In this document: positions 1 through 12,525 of the stretch, piece after piece
Layout of the letters: every line of letters begins with the position of its first letter
Numbering within the stretch: the first letter of the stretch is position 1
Assembly: GCF_900456975.1 (NCBI RefSeq)
Contig: NZ_UGYM01000002.1
Coordinates: 2,418,001 to 2,482,000, forward strand
Length of the DNA: 64,000 nucleotides
DNA from: Shewanella baltica
GTDB taxonomy: Bacteria; Pseudomonadota; Gammaproteobacteria; Enterobacterales; Shewanellaceae
Direction of reading: 5' to 3'
Translations under genes and position numbers: made by a program
The notes under the pieces: model-generated
The model's input: the letters and a program-made list of their open reading frames with translations, nothing else
The model's database searches: none
What the model was told of the DNA's origin: nothing

Positions 1-1
1 G

Positions 2-88
2 CTCGTCGAACTAGAAGCCATGGCCGATATTGTGCTTTACCTAAATCAGCTGAAAAGCCGATTTGATGCAGAACAAGTCAATCATTAA
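2..88 (+). CDS. C-terminal end of an unidentified protein (cut by left edge)
   Basis: Frame 2 is open from the first base for 28 codons and stops with TAA at 86-88. The visible tail (LVELEAMADIVLYLNQL, then KSRFDAEQVNH) looks like an amphipathic helix. No domain can be recognised from so short a tail, and the start lies outside the window. It is on the opposite strand from the defence operon that ends at 520, so it is probably a separate cargo gene of the island. Confidence 0.4.
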   Translation, partial: LVELEAMADIVLYLNQLKSRFDAEQVNH

Positions 89-161
89 TGAGACTTATCG
101 ACTGTAGAAGTGGCGCACAAATTCATTGATAATTCACCGCATGAACACTGAGGGCTTAGTT

Positions 162-365
162 ATGTAAACCACCTATGAAGAAGAATATCTCAACTATCAA
201 ATTTATATCGAACCAAATCCTGATCGACACAATGAAGGCTTTGAATGGGCTATCTGCAAAGATGATGCGGTATGGGATAGTGGCCTAAATTTTTCAATCG
301 ATGATGCACTAGAGGCTGCACGTAAGGCTGTAGATTTGCGACAAAGAACGGCTGTCGTTAGTTAA
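162..365 (+). pseudogene. small hypothetical gene with a stop directly after its ATG
   Basis: An ATG at 162-164 is followed at once by TAA (165-167). The same frame then stays open for 65 codons to the TAA at 363-365 and encodes an acidic, protein-like sequence (TYEEEYLNYQIYIEPNPDRH early, DDALEAARKAVDLRQRTAVVS at the end). There is no other in-frame ATG. The likeliest reading is that one base change in codon 2 created the stop and silenced the gene. Use of a rare ATT start (CAA ATT TAT) cannot be excluded. The family is not recognised. Confidence 0.4.
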
Positions 366-519
366 CTAGGCGACGCCACTAGTGATAACTTGCTTGAAAA
401 ACATCGGTCTTTCGAATAATGCGGAGCTATTTACGGGAAAGAGACAGGGGACAATTAACAGGAATTAGGCTCCTACTACAACGAGGATTGATACACCCGA
501 CTATTCCCCCTCTGAGTAG

Positions 520-2058
520 TTAAACTTGCTCTAAAAGCTTCATTACAACTTTACCAATTTGCATTGCCAAATATGGTGGCACAGCATTACCTACCTGCAC
601 ATATTGCTGTGTTCTATTCCCTTCAAATATGTAATTATCGGGAAATGTCTGTAATCTTGCAGCTTCTCGCACAGTTAAACTTCTACACTGCTGTGGATCA
701 TAGTGAATAAAGTAGTGGCCATCTTTAGAAATGTGACTAGTTACCGTTGTCGCACACTTATTTGCAGCTTGAGTCCTGAAGCGATCTGCATGCGCCCCCG
801 AATCCCAGTTTTCATGATCAGGGGCTAACTCTAACGGATAATCTCTTGCTTTAGGCGATGTACCACCGCTTAACTTGGTAAACGCAGCACTGAAAGCATA
901 CCGAACTAAATCTGAAGTCATGTGGCCGCGAGTCGCATGATTTAACACACAACCAGGATGGCCATCCAAATACCAGTCCTCTAAATGTGCGGGTATATTC
1001 TGCTCAAGTTCTGACAATAGAGAACTTTGACGATCTAACCCTAACATTGGTTCAAGATTTAATTTATCAACAGCCCCACTATCGAATCGCGTTTTCAAAA
1101 TGCATTTTAACTTTTTAGCATTGGTTTGTACTTGTTTCTCCCAATCTTGTTGAATATCTTTCTGCTTAGATAGACCACTTCTTAATGGAGGTAAATCAGA
1201 CAGCACTTGTTCAACAGTTACAACTTGTTCCATTGGATAAATGGTATCTGGTACATGGGTAATATCTTGTCGCACTCCCAACAAAATTACGCGATGCCGT
1301 GCTTGAGGAACACCATAATTTTCAGAGCGAATAAGAAAGTCAGCAGAATCTGGGTATTGAGGATCGTTTGGGTCGTTTGCCTCTACAACAAGTGAAAAAA
1401 CTCTATATTTAGAAACACCACTCACTCCAGTTACTAGGCCCGGATTTCTCAAGTCTTCCAATATTTGGGGAAACATAACGTTGCCATCGATTTTGGCAGA
1501 TAGAATACCTCGTACATTTTCCATAACAAATACATCAGGTTGTGCTATAGATAATACTTTAAGGTATTCCTTGTATAAGAAGTTTCTGTGGTCATCTTCA
1601 GCTTTATAGTCTTTAATTCCCGCATTACGAGAACGTCCAGCTAAAGAATATGCTTGGCACGGCGGTCCACCAATGACAACTTTAGGGCCTTGATGAGTTG
1701 TAATTAATTCACGGATGCGAGTGTGGATTAGATCATTGTCTTCACCCAGAGCTCTAGGTTCTTCTAACGTTTCGTAAATGGCCTCTTGAGCTTGTTGAGG
1801 GTATAAATCGAAAATTTCTTCCCGAGTTAGCTTTCCCCGGACATAATTAAAGTAGTCTTCTAACCCACCATCTAATATTTTAATTTTTCTGTAGAAGGCT
1901 CGCGTTGTTAATGTTTTATGTGCTGAAGGCTCTTTCTCGACTGATACACCGATCTTGAACGGTTTGATACCATTGCCATCTGTTACAGAAGATACACCCT
2001 CCCCAAGCCCGCCAGGCCCCGCAAAAAGGTCGATTACAAGAACTTTACCAGTTTCCAT
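520..2058 (-). CDS. C5-cytosine DNA methyltransferase of a defence operon
   Basis: A 512-residue type II C5-cytosine methyltransferase that transfers methyl groups from SAM to cytosine in a specific DNA site. All key motifs are present: motif I DLFAGPGGLGEG (about 10-21), motif IV GGPPCQAYS with catalytic Cys about 134, ENV about 180-182, QARHRVILLGVR (motif VIII), VREAARLQTFPDNY (motif IX) and VQVGNAVPPYLAMQIG (motif X). The target-recognition region lies between VIII and IX. It is the last gene of the minus-strand defence operon, 434 bp beyond AIPR, so it may have its own promoter. It is intact while two operon partners are cut by ISs, so the host may still methylate the site. No vsr-type repair nuclease is seen beside it. 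The recognition site cannot be read from sequence. Confidence 0.93.
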   Translation of the reverse strand: METGKVLVIDLFAGPGGLGEGVSSVTDGNGIKPFKIGVSVEKEPSAHKTLTTRAFYRKIKILDGGLEDYFNYVRGKLTREEIFDLYPQQAQEAIYETLEEPRALGEDNDLIHTRIRELITTHQGPKVVIGGPPCQAYSLAGRSRNAGIKDYKAEDDHRNFLYKEYLKVLSIAQPDVFVMENVRGILSAKIDGNVMFPQILEDLRNPGLVTGVSGVSKYRVFSLVVEANDPNDPQYPDSADFLIRSENYGVPQARHRVILLGVRQDITHVPDTIYPMEQVVTVEQVLSDLPPLRSGLSKQKDIQQDWEKQVQTNAKKLKCILKTRFDSGAVDKLNLEPMLGLDRQSSLLSELEQNIPAHLEDWYLDGHPGCVLNHATRGHMTSDLVRYAFSAAFTKLSGGTSPKARDYPLELAPDHENWDSGAHADRFRTQAANKCATTVTSHISKDGHYFIHYDPQQCRSLTVREAARLQTFPDNYIFEGNRTQQYVQVGNAVPPYLAMQIGKVVMKLLEQV

Positions 2059-2492
2059 TTAACTACTTACTATTAATAAAATTTCCAGGCAATAATACCA
2101 GGTTGAGACTGTCTAGCAATGGGTTTCTTTACTTTTAGGTTAGGCGAATAAGTCATGCTGACAGTGACTTACCATGTATATCAATCCTTTAATCCTAAAT
2201 CATAAGCCTAGAAGACGACATCCCCCCAAAAAACGAGTCCACCATAGCATTGCGTTGTTCTAACGAGTCGCAATAGGGGGGCACAATTAAATGTCAATAC
2301 AACCAAATAGCTATGTACTAGAACCATATCGTATTGAGCCACGAAATGGTCCGTCATTTTTAGCCAGTTCAATAAGCTTGATGTTCAATTTGGTTTCTTA
2401 ATCAACCTTTAGCTATTAGCGGATCAATTTAGTAACGTTAACATGCCCTAACAGAACCTCTAACTCCCAAGTTGAGGCTTTGAATATTTGTG
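2059..2492. other. intergenic gap between AIPR and methyltransferase genes
   Basis: This 434-bp stretch holds no convincing gene. A 36-codon plus-strand ORF (2291-2401) starts with ATG but lacks a normal Shine-Dalgarno site and has no recognisable product. The gap probably carries a separate promoter for the methyltransferase, since the other operon genes overlap each other tightly. No terminator hairpin was recognised. Confidence 0.35.
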
Positions 2493-4598
2493 TTAAATAA
2501 AATCAAATCCTTCGCTGTATGCTTTTTGTCTTATTCTTAGCGCTTCGGCGCTTTGCTTATCAGAAGGTAAGCCCCCTCCAACATGCATCTTATAGCACTT
2601 TTCCGGTAGCGATATATTCTTGTGGTAAGTGGGGTAGCCCTTGGATTTATAAAACACTACGATAGCATTCCATTCTTCCGGCTTGACATCCATTATGCCT
2701 GTTTGGGCTTCAATTTGAGAGCCTGCTTCATTTATATTCTTGTTGTTTTCTTTCTTTTCTTTGATCTCGCTACTACTGAGAACGTCAGAAATATCAAGAA
2801 TGTCCAAATCAAAACTCAAAGCTTTAAACGCTTCCCAGCCTTTTGGTGATTTGCAAAACTCAGAGGGGTTACCTTGTCCACCTCTGAATGTTGGGTCTAA
2901 TATTTTTTCTCTAACAAATTCACCCAAAACTTCAATTTGTTTTGATAAAGTTGGTGAAATATCTTGATTTTGGAAAATCCTAGAAAGATTAATATCTTTC
3001 TTTTGTTGGATTAGTAAGTGCCTCAAGAACGCCAAAGTATAAGTGACTGTCTCTGCCTTAAAACCACTCTCGCTCTTGTACCAATTTGATTTTAAGATAC
3101 TTGAATCAGCACTTTTAAACAAAATGGCTTTTGCTATCAACTCTCGATAAAACGCATGCTTAAACTGTATTTCATCATTATCATACTCATCAGAAATAAC
3201 TTCTCCGAGTAACTTCAAGTTAGCTTGCGCTCCCTTTTTAACTTCATGAGGTTTCATTCGCCAAGTATTCTCGAACTTAGCCATATCTGTTTTTGAAAAC
3301 TTTTGGCTCGTTGGAAACTCAAGCATGAAGCGGTCTTTTTGAGCCTTAGTTAAAGCTCGAACTCTAGTCGTATACTGCCCCCTAGCACGCTCATAAAACC
3401 ATTTAGTCGACAGCCCTGTTTCACCAGCAGGCATAGGAATAGAAAGTGCAAGTTTTTCTATATTTCTATGGAATGGGTGATTTGAAACCAAGTCAGACTT
3501 TTGAATAGAGTTTTGAGTATTCGCATATTGACTTATACGTGATTTTAAGTTTTCAATTTTTTCTTCATCACGAATGACCGTGAGCTTCATTTGAACAAAA
3601 ACCTTATCGAGGTCTATATCCTTATACAGCTTATCACCGATCCCTCCTTTTTCTCTTGGAGCAAAATAAATCGAAGCGGTTGTCTGCCCTCCATTCACTA
3701 TTTGAAGATTGTCGAGCTTAGAAATAACCTGAACACCACCAACATTAGTAAATTCAACATGAGTTGCTGTACAAGTTAAACCATTGTTATAGGCAAAGAA
3801 GTTCTCAGGCTCTGTAAGCAATGCTTTCCTAATACCGTTGTTTACAGAAGACCGAAAATCTAGGAATGTTCGGACATTCGCCTCAAGCAAACGCTGTCCA
3901 AACTCATCATATATTTCACTTAGAACTTTTCCAGGCATTACACACAAATAAGTGAGAATATTCTCGTCTTCAGTATTTGCAGGCAAATTATTAAGCCCAT
4001 TACAAATATTTAGAAAATCTATCGAGAAGGGTTCGTTTTCTGTACCTGATTCAGACAAGGTTTTTAGCCTATCCAAATCCCAAATTTCTATTGAAGTTGG
4101 CTTTTCTCTTATTGGCTCAATAGCAACCTTTTTAACACGATCACTCAGTTTTCTTGTACTAAGAACAACTACCCTAAACTTCAAAGCATTCGGCAAATAA
4201 AAGCTCATAGAGTTTGCGATCACTCTATCTGTTGACTCCTCAAGTGAATCTAAAAAGCTCTCATCATCAATTTTTTCGAGAAATCTTGAGACATTCTTTC
4301 CCAACTTAACCAAGTCCGTTTTGGTAATAATTTGAATATCTTCACTATCCTCATAATCTGTAATGATACCACTAAGTGTCCTTTCTAATTGGTTCCAGCT
4401 ATACCCATCGATCTTCATATATTTATTTGAGTTTCTGTATGGGTGGTACTCAATATTATCCAAAATCCCAGCCTCTGAAATAGATTCAGAGATCAGCTCA
4501 AAGAATTTTTCCTCTTCAAAACAAAGTTCCTTTTCAGCTGACAGCTTCACTCCATTTATAAGCTCACTTTTAAACTGTAGTAGCGGTTCCATGCTCAA
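2493..4598 (-). CDS. AIPR (abortive infection phage resistance) family protein
   Basis: A 701-residue protein with the AIPR core: FFAYNNGLTCTATHVEF (about 267-283) followed by LDNLQIVNGGQTTASI (about 295-310). The NNGxT and IVNGGQTTxS motifs are the family hallmark. AIPR proteins are linked to phage abortive infection and to restriction-modification operons; their biochemical activity is not established. The start overlaps the end of the DUF4420 gene by 29 bp, which implies translational coupling. The reading frame is complete. Its position between the PD-(D/E)XK nuclease gene and the methyltransferase gene places it in the GHKL-Z1-DUF4420-AIPR-methyltransferase system. Confidence 0.88.
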   Translation of the reverse strand: MSMEPLLQFKSELINGVKLSAEKELCFEEEKFFELISESISEAGILDNIEYHPYRNSNKYMKIDGYSWNQLERTLSGIITDYEDSEDIQIITKTDLVKLGKNVSRFLEKIDDESFLDSLEESTDRVIANSMSFYLPNALKFRVVVLSTRKLSDRVKKVAIEPIREKPTSIEIWDLDRLKTLSESGTENEPFSIDFLNICNGLNNLPANTEDENILTYLCVMPGKVLSEIYDEFGQRLLEANVRTFLDFRSSVNNGIRKALLTEPENFFAYNNGLTCTATHVEFTNVGGVQVISKLDNLQIVNGGQTTASIYFAPREKGGIGDKLYKDIDLDKVFVQMKLTVIRDEEKIENLKSRISQYANTQNSIQKSDLVSNHPFHRNIEKLALSIPMPAGETGLSTKWFYERARGQYTTRVRALTKAQKDRFMLEFPTSQKFSKTDMAKFENTWRMKPHEVKKGAQANLKLLGEVISDEYDNDEIQFKHAFYRELIAKAILFKSADSSILKSNWYKSESGFKAETVTYTLAFLRHLLIQQKKDINLSRIFQNQDISPTLSKQIEVLGEFVREKILDPTFRGGQGNPSEFCKSPKGWEAFKALSFDLDILDISDVLSSSEIKEKKENNKNINEAGSQIEAQTGIMDVKPEEWNAIVVFYKSKGYPTYHKNISLPEKCYKMHVGGGLPSDKQSAEALRIRQKAYSEGFDFI

Positions 4599-5551
4599 CT
4601 ATCTCCCTTAATGTTTTTGAAGTTTTATATTTCTCAAGCGAATTTCCATCAATGGTGTATTTAGCTTTCAATATTTTCTCATGAGGTAAATTTTCAGGTA
4701 CAATTCTTGGAAAATCATCAGACACTTCATATGCTGTCATAGTGATATCAATGAATTTTCTTGCTAATTCAGTATCATTTGCCTTTCCATACTTTTCAGA
4801 AATCTTATGCAAAAAATCAGATTTCAGGGCATAATTCCCCTCAATTGACGAAATACATCTATCGACTAAATCGGCTACTGTCAGTCCGGATAACTCTATA
4901 CTCTCATTTATCCTTAGAGCAATTAGGTAAAGAGAATTCGTAACCTTTTGAAGTTGCTCAATTGAAGATATCTTGAGGTCATTATTATCCCCAACAATAC
5001 TTGTTTTTATCTCAAAGGCAGCATTGTCAAACGTGAAGTCCTGCTTTTTGTTTTCTGGCCCAATCCAAGATTTAAGCGCATTTTCAAGGCCGAAGCTTTC
5101 GACAAAATGGCTATGGAATATGAATAACTCCCCCCAAAAACCAATCAGCTCCCGAAATCCTAATCCTGTTCTAGACGGCTTCAAGAACTCACTCCATGAA
5201 TAAATTCTCGATATAACGCTACGGAACAGGTTTAATCCGCTACATTCTGACGAGTATGCCGCGACATCCTTAGCAATAGTGCGAAACTTATCAAACATCT
5301 CCGCATCTGTAAGGATACATACAAGCCGCGTTTTATCTGAAATTTGATCTAAGTGAATACCTAGACAATCTAATCTATTAACAATATCAAAGTCGAAGCT
5401 GCCATTTTCTTCGACAAAGAATAAAAAGTTTCCTTCTGCATTAACAGAAACCCAAAACCTAGCATCCTCTTTATACAACCTTCTAGCTGATGACGGGTAT
5501 GAACCTACATCAATCCCCTCCCAAGGATTATCTTTGAAAAACTCTTGATAT

Positions 5552-5562
<11 letters not shown>
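4570..5562 (-). CDS. DUF4420 PD-(D/E)XK nuclease-like protein
   Basis: A 330-residue protein of the DUF4420 family, a predicted PD-(D/E)XK endonuclease. The candidate active site is visible: Glu in FWGELFIFHSHF (about 145), Asp in KKQDFTFDNAAFEIKTS (about 175) and the E-x-K pair (about 184 and 186). The gene overlaps the Z1 stop by 11 bp and the AIPR start by 29 bp, as expected for one transcript. By family context it is the likely DNA-cutting subunit, with the Z1 ATPase as motor and the GHKL ATPase as a clamp-like partner. The gene itself is intact, but transcription through two upstream insertions may be reduced. Confidence 0.85.
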
Positions 5563-8327
<2,765 letters not shown>

Positions 8328-8335
8328 CCATATAT

Positions 8336-9613
8336 AAGAGACCTCACAGCCACTGTTATCAAATAACACCTAATTGCTTCTTTTAACGACTCAGGTAAAA
8401 CACCTACAGGAGTATCTTTTTTACTTTTTACTGGTAGAAGCTTTTCATAATCGTCAACGATGACTACCGGGTCTCTTTTAGTGTCATTATTAGACTGGAA
8501 AAAATGCTTTTGCCCTACGTAGCTATCTGGAGTTGGTATTCTGATCATAAAATCAGCTGGAAAGAGATCATCGCCTATATCTATATGTTCTTCGTCTGGA
8601 TCAATAAAGATATTTGCAAATGGAGTTGCAGTATAACCAATATAAGTTGACCGATTAAAGAGAGATAAAATCTTTCTTATATTGTTATTGATAGCAGTAA
8701 TGTCACCTTTTTCATGCTTGGTATTTATTGATGCATAGTCAGCTTCATCATCTATCAACAACAGTTGAGTGTTTAACTTTTGTCCTGCTTCAATATCTAG
8801 ACTATGCTTCTCGGCGATCCATTCATATAAGTTATTAAGTACCGACGCCCACTTTTTAATAACAAAAACTATAGGGCCTCCAACTGATGAAAAGTGAATT
8901 CCAAAGCTATTTGCTACTGATTTTTTAAAGTCGCCGTCAGTCGTTGTGCAATACAAAGCACGCAAATTCTCATCTCTATACTTTCCAACTCCAATAGGAA
9001 GTCCACTTTCATACCTTTTTTTAGACTCTTTACCGATTACGCCTTCATCTAAACGCTCTTGTGTCTGAGTTCTCAGCTCGTTGAGATGCCCACCTAATAC
9101 GACAATAACTTTATATCCAGAATCTATAGCCTTGTTAATTAAGCCTAGATAGTTTTGTGTCTTACCTGACTGGACATTCCCCATGACTAGTCCCCGACGA
9201 TTCCACTTCCCTTCTTTATGTGGATCTCCCGAGCAATCTAGTATTTCATCAATAGTTTTTTCTGTTTTCTTGATAATATCTAAAGAACGCCCCTGATCAA
9301 TTAGGTACTCTTTATAGGCCTTCCAATAGTCCCACTCTAATTCACCGCGCTTATGATCCAGCCATCTTTCAACTGTTGGACTTGCTAAAATAATCGGGTG
9401 TTCGTCAATCTCGACATTTATATTTGTCTCGATTTTAAACTTTATAGTTTTCCAATCATCTTCACTAAACGTCTTATACTGTGGAAGCATCAATTTGAGC
9501 TGTTCAATAGTCTGCCCTATGAACGCCTCATCAACTTTTTGTCCAGATGCCTTAGCTTCGTTAAAAATTCTAAGAAGTGTATTGGTACAATCTTCAACCG
9601 CTACTTGTTCCAT
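8336..9613 (-). pseudogene. Z1-domain ATPase, N-terminal part (gene split by IS3 element)
   Basis: The first 426 codons of the Z1 gene, starting at the ATG at 9613, which overlaps the end of the GHKL gene. It holds Walker A VMGNVQSGKT (about 143-152), a DEAD-like Walker B LLLIDDEADYAS (about 285-295) and STYIGYTATPFAN (about 322-334, motif III-like), so this is a superfamily 2-type helicase ATPase. Family knowledge: Z1 proteins occur with GHKL/MutL-like ATPases, DUF4420 nucleases and C5 methyltransferases in restriction-modification operons. The frame runs into the IS3 element and ends with foreign residues about 30 codons later. As it stands, the motor domain is split and should be inactive. 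Confidence 0.88.
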
Positions 9614-9919
9614 AGTTCTTTAAATCCTTCTAGTAGATCATCATAGCTAATATCATTCTGGTTAATTTTATTTGGCTCTGAAGACATTTTTTCATAGATA
9701 TGATGAATGGGGATTTCCTCTGACAAATGCGTCAAATACCCAATAAGATCGGAAACTTGTTCTCTATCCAGAGTTACTAATAACTTCTTCAGAAGAGTGT
9801 TATCTTTCGATATTTCATAGCTAATACTCTTATCTCTTTCATTTTCATTTACCTTCCAGAACGCGTTAGCTTCTTCTAAACGCCCTCTGTAACGGTAAGT
9901 TTTTTGAGACCTTGTTATT
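9601..9919 (-). pseudogene. GHKL ATPase, C-terminal part (gene split by IS5 element)
   Basis: The 3' end of the GHKL ATPase gene, separated from its 5' part by the IS5-family element. Excising 9920-10977 plus one CTTGTTATT copy makes the frame read on: REPITRSQKTYRYRGRLEEA, then NAFWKVNENERDKSISYE, ending DLLEGFKELWNK and a TAG at 9601-9603. The restored protein is 452 residues. Its last codons overlap the Z1 start (ATG at 9613) by 13 bp, the coupling expected in one operon. On its own the fragment has no start codon with a ribosome site, so it is not expected to be translated. Confidence 0.85.
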
Positions 9920-10977
9920 GGCCTTGTTTCCTAAATAGGTTGAACTAAAACCGTAGCCGCAGATCTGATCGGCATCGCCTATCAACTTACCCATCAACCG
10001 TGTCAAAACCTCACTATAAAACAACCAACTGGAAGCAATACAACCAAGCCTTAATCAACCGCGGTTCACTTACCTTCTGGATTGATGAGGATGCAATTGC
10101 TAAGTGGAAAGCCAAAGTCGAGCAGCCCAAGAAAGGTCGCCCTCGAGTGTTTAGCGACTTGGCCATTACCACTGCGTTGATGGTCAAGCGTATTTTCTCT
10201 ATGCCACTGCGAGCCTTACAAGGCTTCATCAATTCAGTGTTTAAACTGGGTGACATCCCATTATCTTGCCCGCATTACACCTGCATCAGTAAACGCGCGA
10301 AAACGGTCAATATTGCTTTTAAAACCAAGACTCGCGGCGCCATTAAGCACTTAGCTATCGACTCAACAGGCTTGAAGGTCTATGGCGAAGGTGAGTGGAA
10401 AGTGAAGAAACATGGTACAGATGGAAAGCGCCGAGTGTGGCGTAAACTGCATATTGCCGTAGATACACATAGCCATGAAATTATTGCCGCAGAACTCAGT
10501 TTATCAGGTGTCACAGACGCTGAAGTGATGCCCAATTTACTTAAGCAAACCCATCGAAAAATCCGTAATATCTCGGGTGATGGTGCTTACGACACGAAAG
10601 CCTGTCACGAAGCCGTTCGTCGAAAACGCGCTTTAGTGCTCATTCCACCTAGGGAAGGTGCTGCGCTATGGGAACAAGGGCATCCACGAAACTTAGCCGT
10701 CAGTTGGCAACAGCTTCATGGCTCAAATAAGCAGTGGAAAAAACGGTATGGTTATCATCGCCGTTCAATCTCAGAAACCGCCATGTACAGGGTAAAACAA
10801 CTGCTAGGAGGCACGTTGAGCATGCGGAATTATAACGCTCAGGTGGGAGAAACTTACGCGATGATTAGGGCTTTGAACAAGCTTACTGGGCTAGGTATGC
10901 CTGAAACCCACTATGTAGCTTGATATTTGAACAATGATGAGAGTTTTGTTCGCTGACTCGATTTAGGAAACAAAGCC
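9920..10977 (+). mobile_element. IS5-family (IS903-type) insertion sequence inside the GHKL ATPase gene
   Basis: A complete 1058-bp element bounded by inverted repeats GGCCTTGTTTCCTAAAT and, read inward from the right, GGCTTTGTTTCCTAAAT. The 9-bp target duplication CTTGTTATT is at 9911-9919 and 10978-10986, the length typical of the IS903 group. One DDE transposase gene fills it. It lies opposite to the interrupted gene. Perfect target repeats and an intact transposase suggest a recent insertion. Confidence 0.92.
10000..10923 (+). CDS. IS5-family DDE transposase
   Basis: A 307-residue transposase starting at GTG (10000). It begins with the IS903-group signature NWKQYNQALINRGSLTFWID. The DDE residues lie in AIDSTGLKVYGEGEWKV (first Asp), ISGDGAYDTKACHE (second Asp) and RRSISETAMYRVKQLLGG (Glu). 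It moves the element by cut-and-paste at the terminal repeats. The frame is full length with no lesion. It is related to, but distinct from, the transposase remnant at 13396-13585. Confidence 0.93.
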   Translation: MSKPHYKTTNWKQYNQALINRGSLTFWIDEDAIAKWKAKVEQPKKGRPRVFSDLAITTALMVKRIFSMPLRALQGFINSVFKLGDIPLSCPHYTCISKRAKTVNIAFKTKTRGAIKHLAIDSTGLKVYGEGEWKVKKHGTDGKRRVWRKLHIAVDTHSHEIIAAELSLSGVTDAEVMPNLLKQTHRKIRNISGDGAYDTKACHEAVRRKRALVLIPPREGAALWEQGHPRNLAVSWQQLHGSNKQWKKRYGYHRRSISETAMYRVKQLLGGTLSMRNYNAQVGETYAMIRALNKLTGLGMPETHYVA

Positions 10978-12026
10978 CTTGTTATTGGCTCTCTAATCAA
11001 CTGTTTTAGTTTGACTTTTACTTTATGTGGGATCTCAAGCGACGATTTTTTAACATCTGTAGACCATTCTTCATCTAAGCTGGTTGGTACATTCACCTCA
11101 ACCCTAGCCAACTTTCCAAGTTGTGACAGCCTAGTCAGGCCAAACCATCCCCCAGAGATAATAAGCCTGTTCGCCCTGTAAACGTATAACCCTTGATTAG
11201 CTGTTATTTGGTCTGGCCCACCTAAATTATCTAGGTCAGCTTTCGTCAATTTAGATTCATGAGGCAGTATGTGGACTCTAAGCTCAATACTCCCGCCCTT
11301 TTTAGCTCTAAACTTTTGTGATGGGCCCTCTTGGTAACCATTTCTATTTCTTAAGAAAGGGTCGAAATGCTCTAGTTTCTGAAAATTAAAATAAAAGCTT
11401 ATAGCTCGTTTTCCTTCCATGAATTTATGGAAGTGTAATTGGGCATAACTTTTGAGACTAGCTAGATCTTGTCCCAAGATTGCTTGTAGTTCAGTAACTG
11501 GATATCCATTATATTTGCTAATATTTTCCCATATTACAGCCGTTCCAGATTCTCCAAACTCAATGTTAAATTTCGAACACAATCCCTCTGTTTCTTGCTC
11601 AGTGTGCTTAATTAATTTCCATGCATTCTCTCGCTCAACTAAATCTAAATCCCAAGTGGCACTCTGAATATTAGAGTTTTCAATCTTACTAATAACCGTT
11701 AGCTTTCTCGCTTGAGAGAAACTAGCCATCTTCATCCCTGAACCAAACCGCCCTAAGTCAAACTCACCTCTAATATCTGATGGGTCTTTACATCCTATCC
11801 TCATAGAATTGATTAGGGTATCTTCATTCATTCCGTAGCCATCATCTTTGATAACCAACGCTGCTTTTTGATCTACAACATCCATCTCTACAAAGATATT
11901 TTGAGACTCTGCCGTGACTGAGTTATCGATAATGTCACTTATCGCAGAATCAAGGTTATACCCTATTCTTGATAGCGTCTTTATATGGGATTTAGGGTTT
12001 GGCGATAGGTCAATATGTTCAGGCAC
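10978..12026 (-). pseudogene. GHKL (MutL/MORC-like) ATPase, N-terminal part (gene split by IS5 element)
   Basis: The ATPase half of a 452-residue GHKL protein. Bergerat-fold motifs are clear: N-box AISDIIDNSV (about 28-37), VIKDDGYGMNED (about 58-69) and GRFGSGMKMAS (about 92-102). It begins at GTG 12026, preceded by GGGAGGAAA, and overlaps the TerB-like gene by 8 bp (GTGCCTGA). Family knowledge: MutL/MORC-like ATPases of this kind occur with Z1, DUF4420 and C5 methyltransferases in restriction-modification operons. The frame breaks at the IS5 element after about 349 codons. A truncated product running a few codons into the IS would keep the nucleotide-binding fold but lose about 100 C-terminal residues. 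Confidence 0.88.
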
Positions 12027-12360
12027 TAGTAATTTCCTCCCAAGGAATACCCCAGTAATTAATGACCCTAGAAAGTGCCAAGTTTTCCTTAAGAACTAAG
12101 CCGTCAGCCGATGCAGTTTCAGTCGCAATCTTCAGCGCTATTAACCTGTCCTCTAAACCAGCTATTTTGTCGCAGTAATTTTCAAGCAGAAGATCCTCTT
12201 TAAAAAACTCTTCTATCCAAAAATCAATTTTCTTCTGATCAACACTTGGGAAGTTTTTTAGGGATGACTTAACAAGTTGTTCCTCTTCTTTCTCCGATAA
12301 AACGCCGTCGTTACAGGCGACGTATAGTGCTATTTTTATAATATTTTCTTCGTAAACCAT
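12019..12360 (-). CDS. TerB-like small protein, first gene of the defence operon
   Basis: A small acidic protein with two repeats of the TerB-type pattern: ALYVACNDGVLSEKEEEQLV near the start and ATETASADGLVLKENLALSR near the end, each an (A/N)DG turn followed by an acidic helix. TerB-like domains are often helical, metal-binding or membrane-linked modules in defence and stress operons; the role here is unknown. I place the start at ATG 12360 (113 residues) because GGGAGG lies 9 bp upstream. The frame stays open to a TTG at 12450 that lacks a well-spaced ribosome site. It overlaps the GHKL start by 8 bp, so the two should be co-translated. Confidence 0.6.
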   Translation of the reverse strand: MVYEENIIKIALYVACNDGVLSEKEEEQLVKSSLKNFPSVDQKKIDFWIEEFFKEDLLLENYCDKIAGLEDRLIALKIATETASADGLVLKENLALSRVINYWGIPWEEITSA

Positions 12361-12525
12361 ATATACGTTCCTCCCATATCCTTGTACGCCTGCTAAGACC
12401 AAATTGTAATCTGATAGCTTAGTTAACTCATTGAGTAACTGATTTAACAAGTCCCCTATTCAACTCTTTCAAAATCCAGTATCACAAATCACTTAGTCCT
12501 GATTCAGTAACATAACTTATTCAGA

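Noticed and set aside
2291..2401. 36-codon plus-strand ORF in the AIPR-methyltransferase gap
   Set aside because: No normal ribosome site and no recognisable product; too short to support alone.
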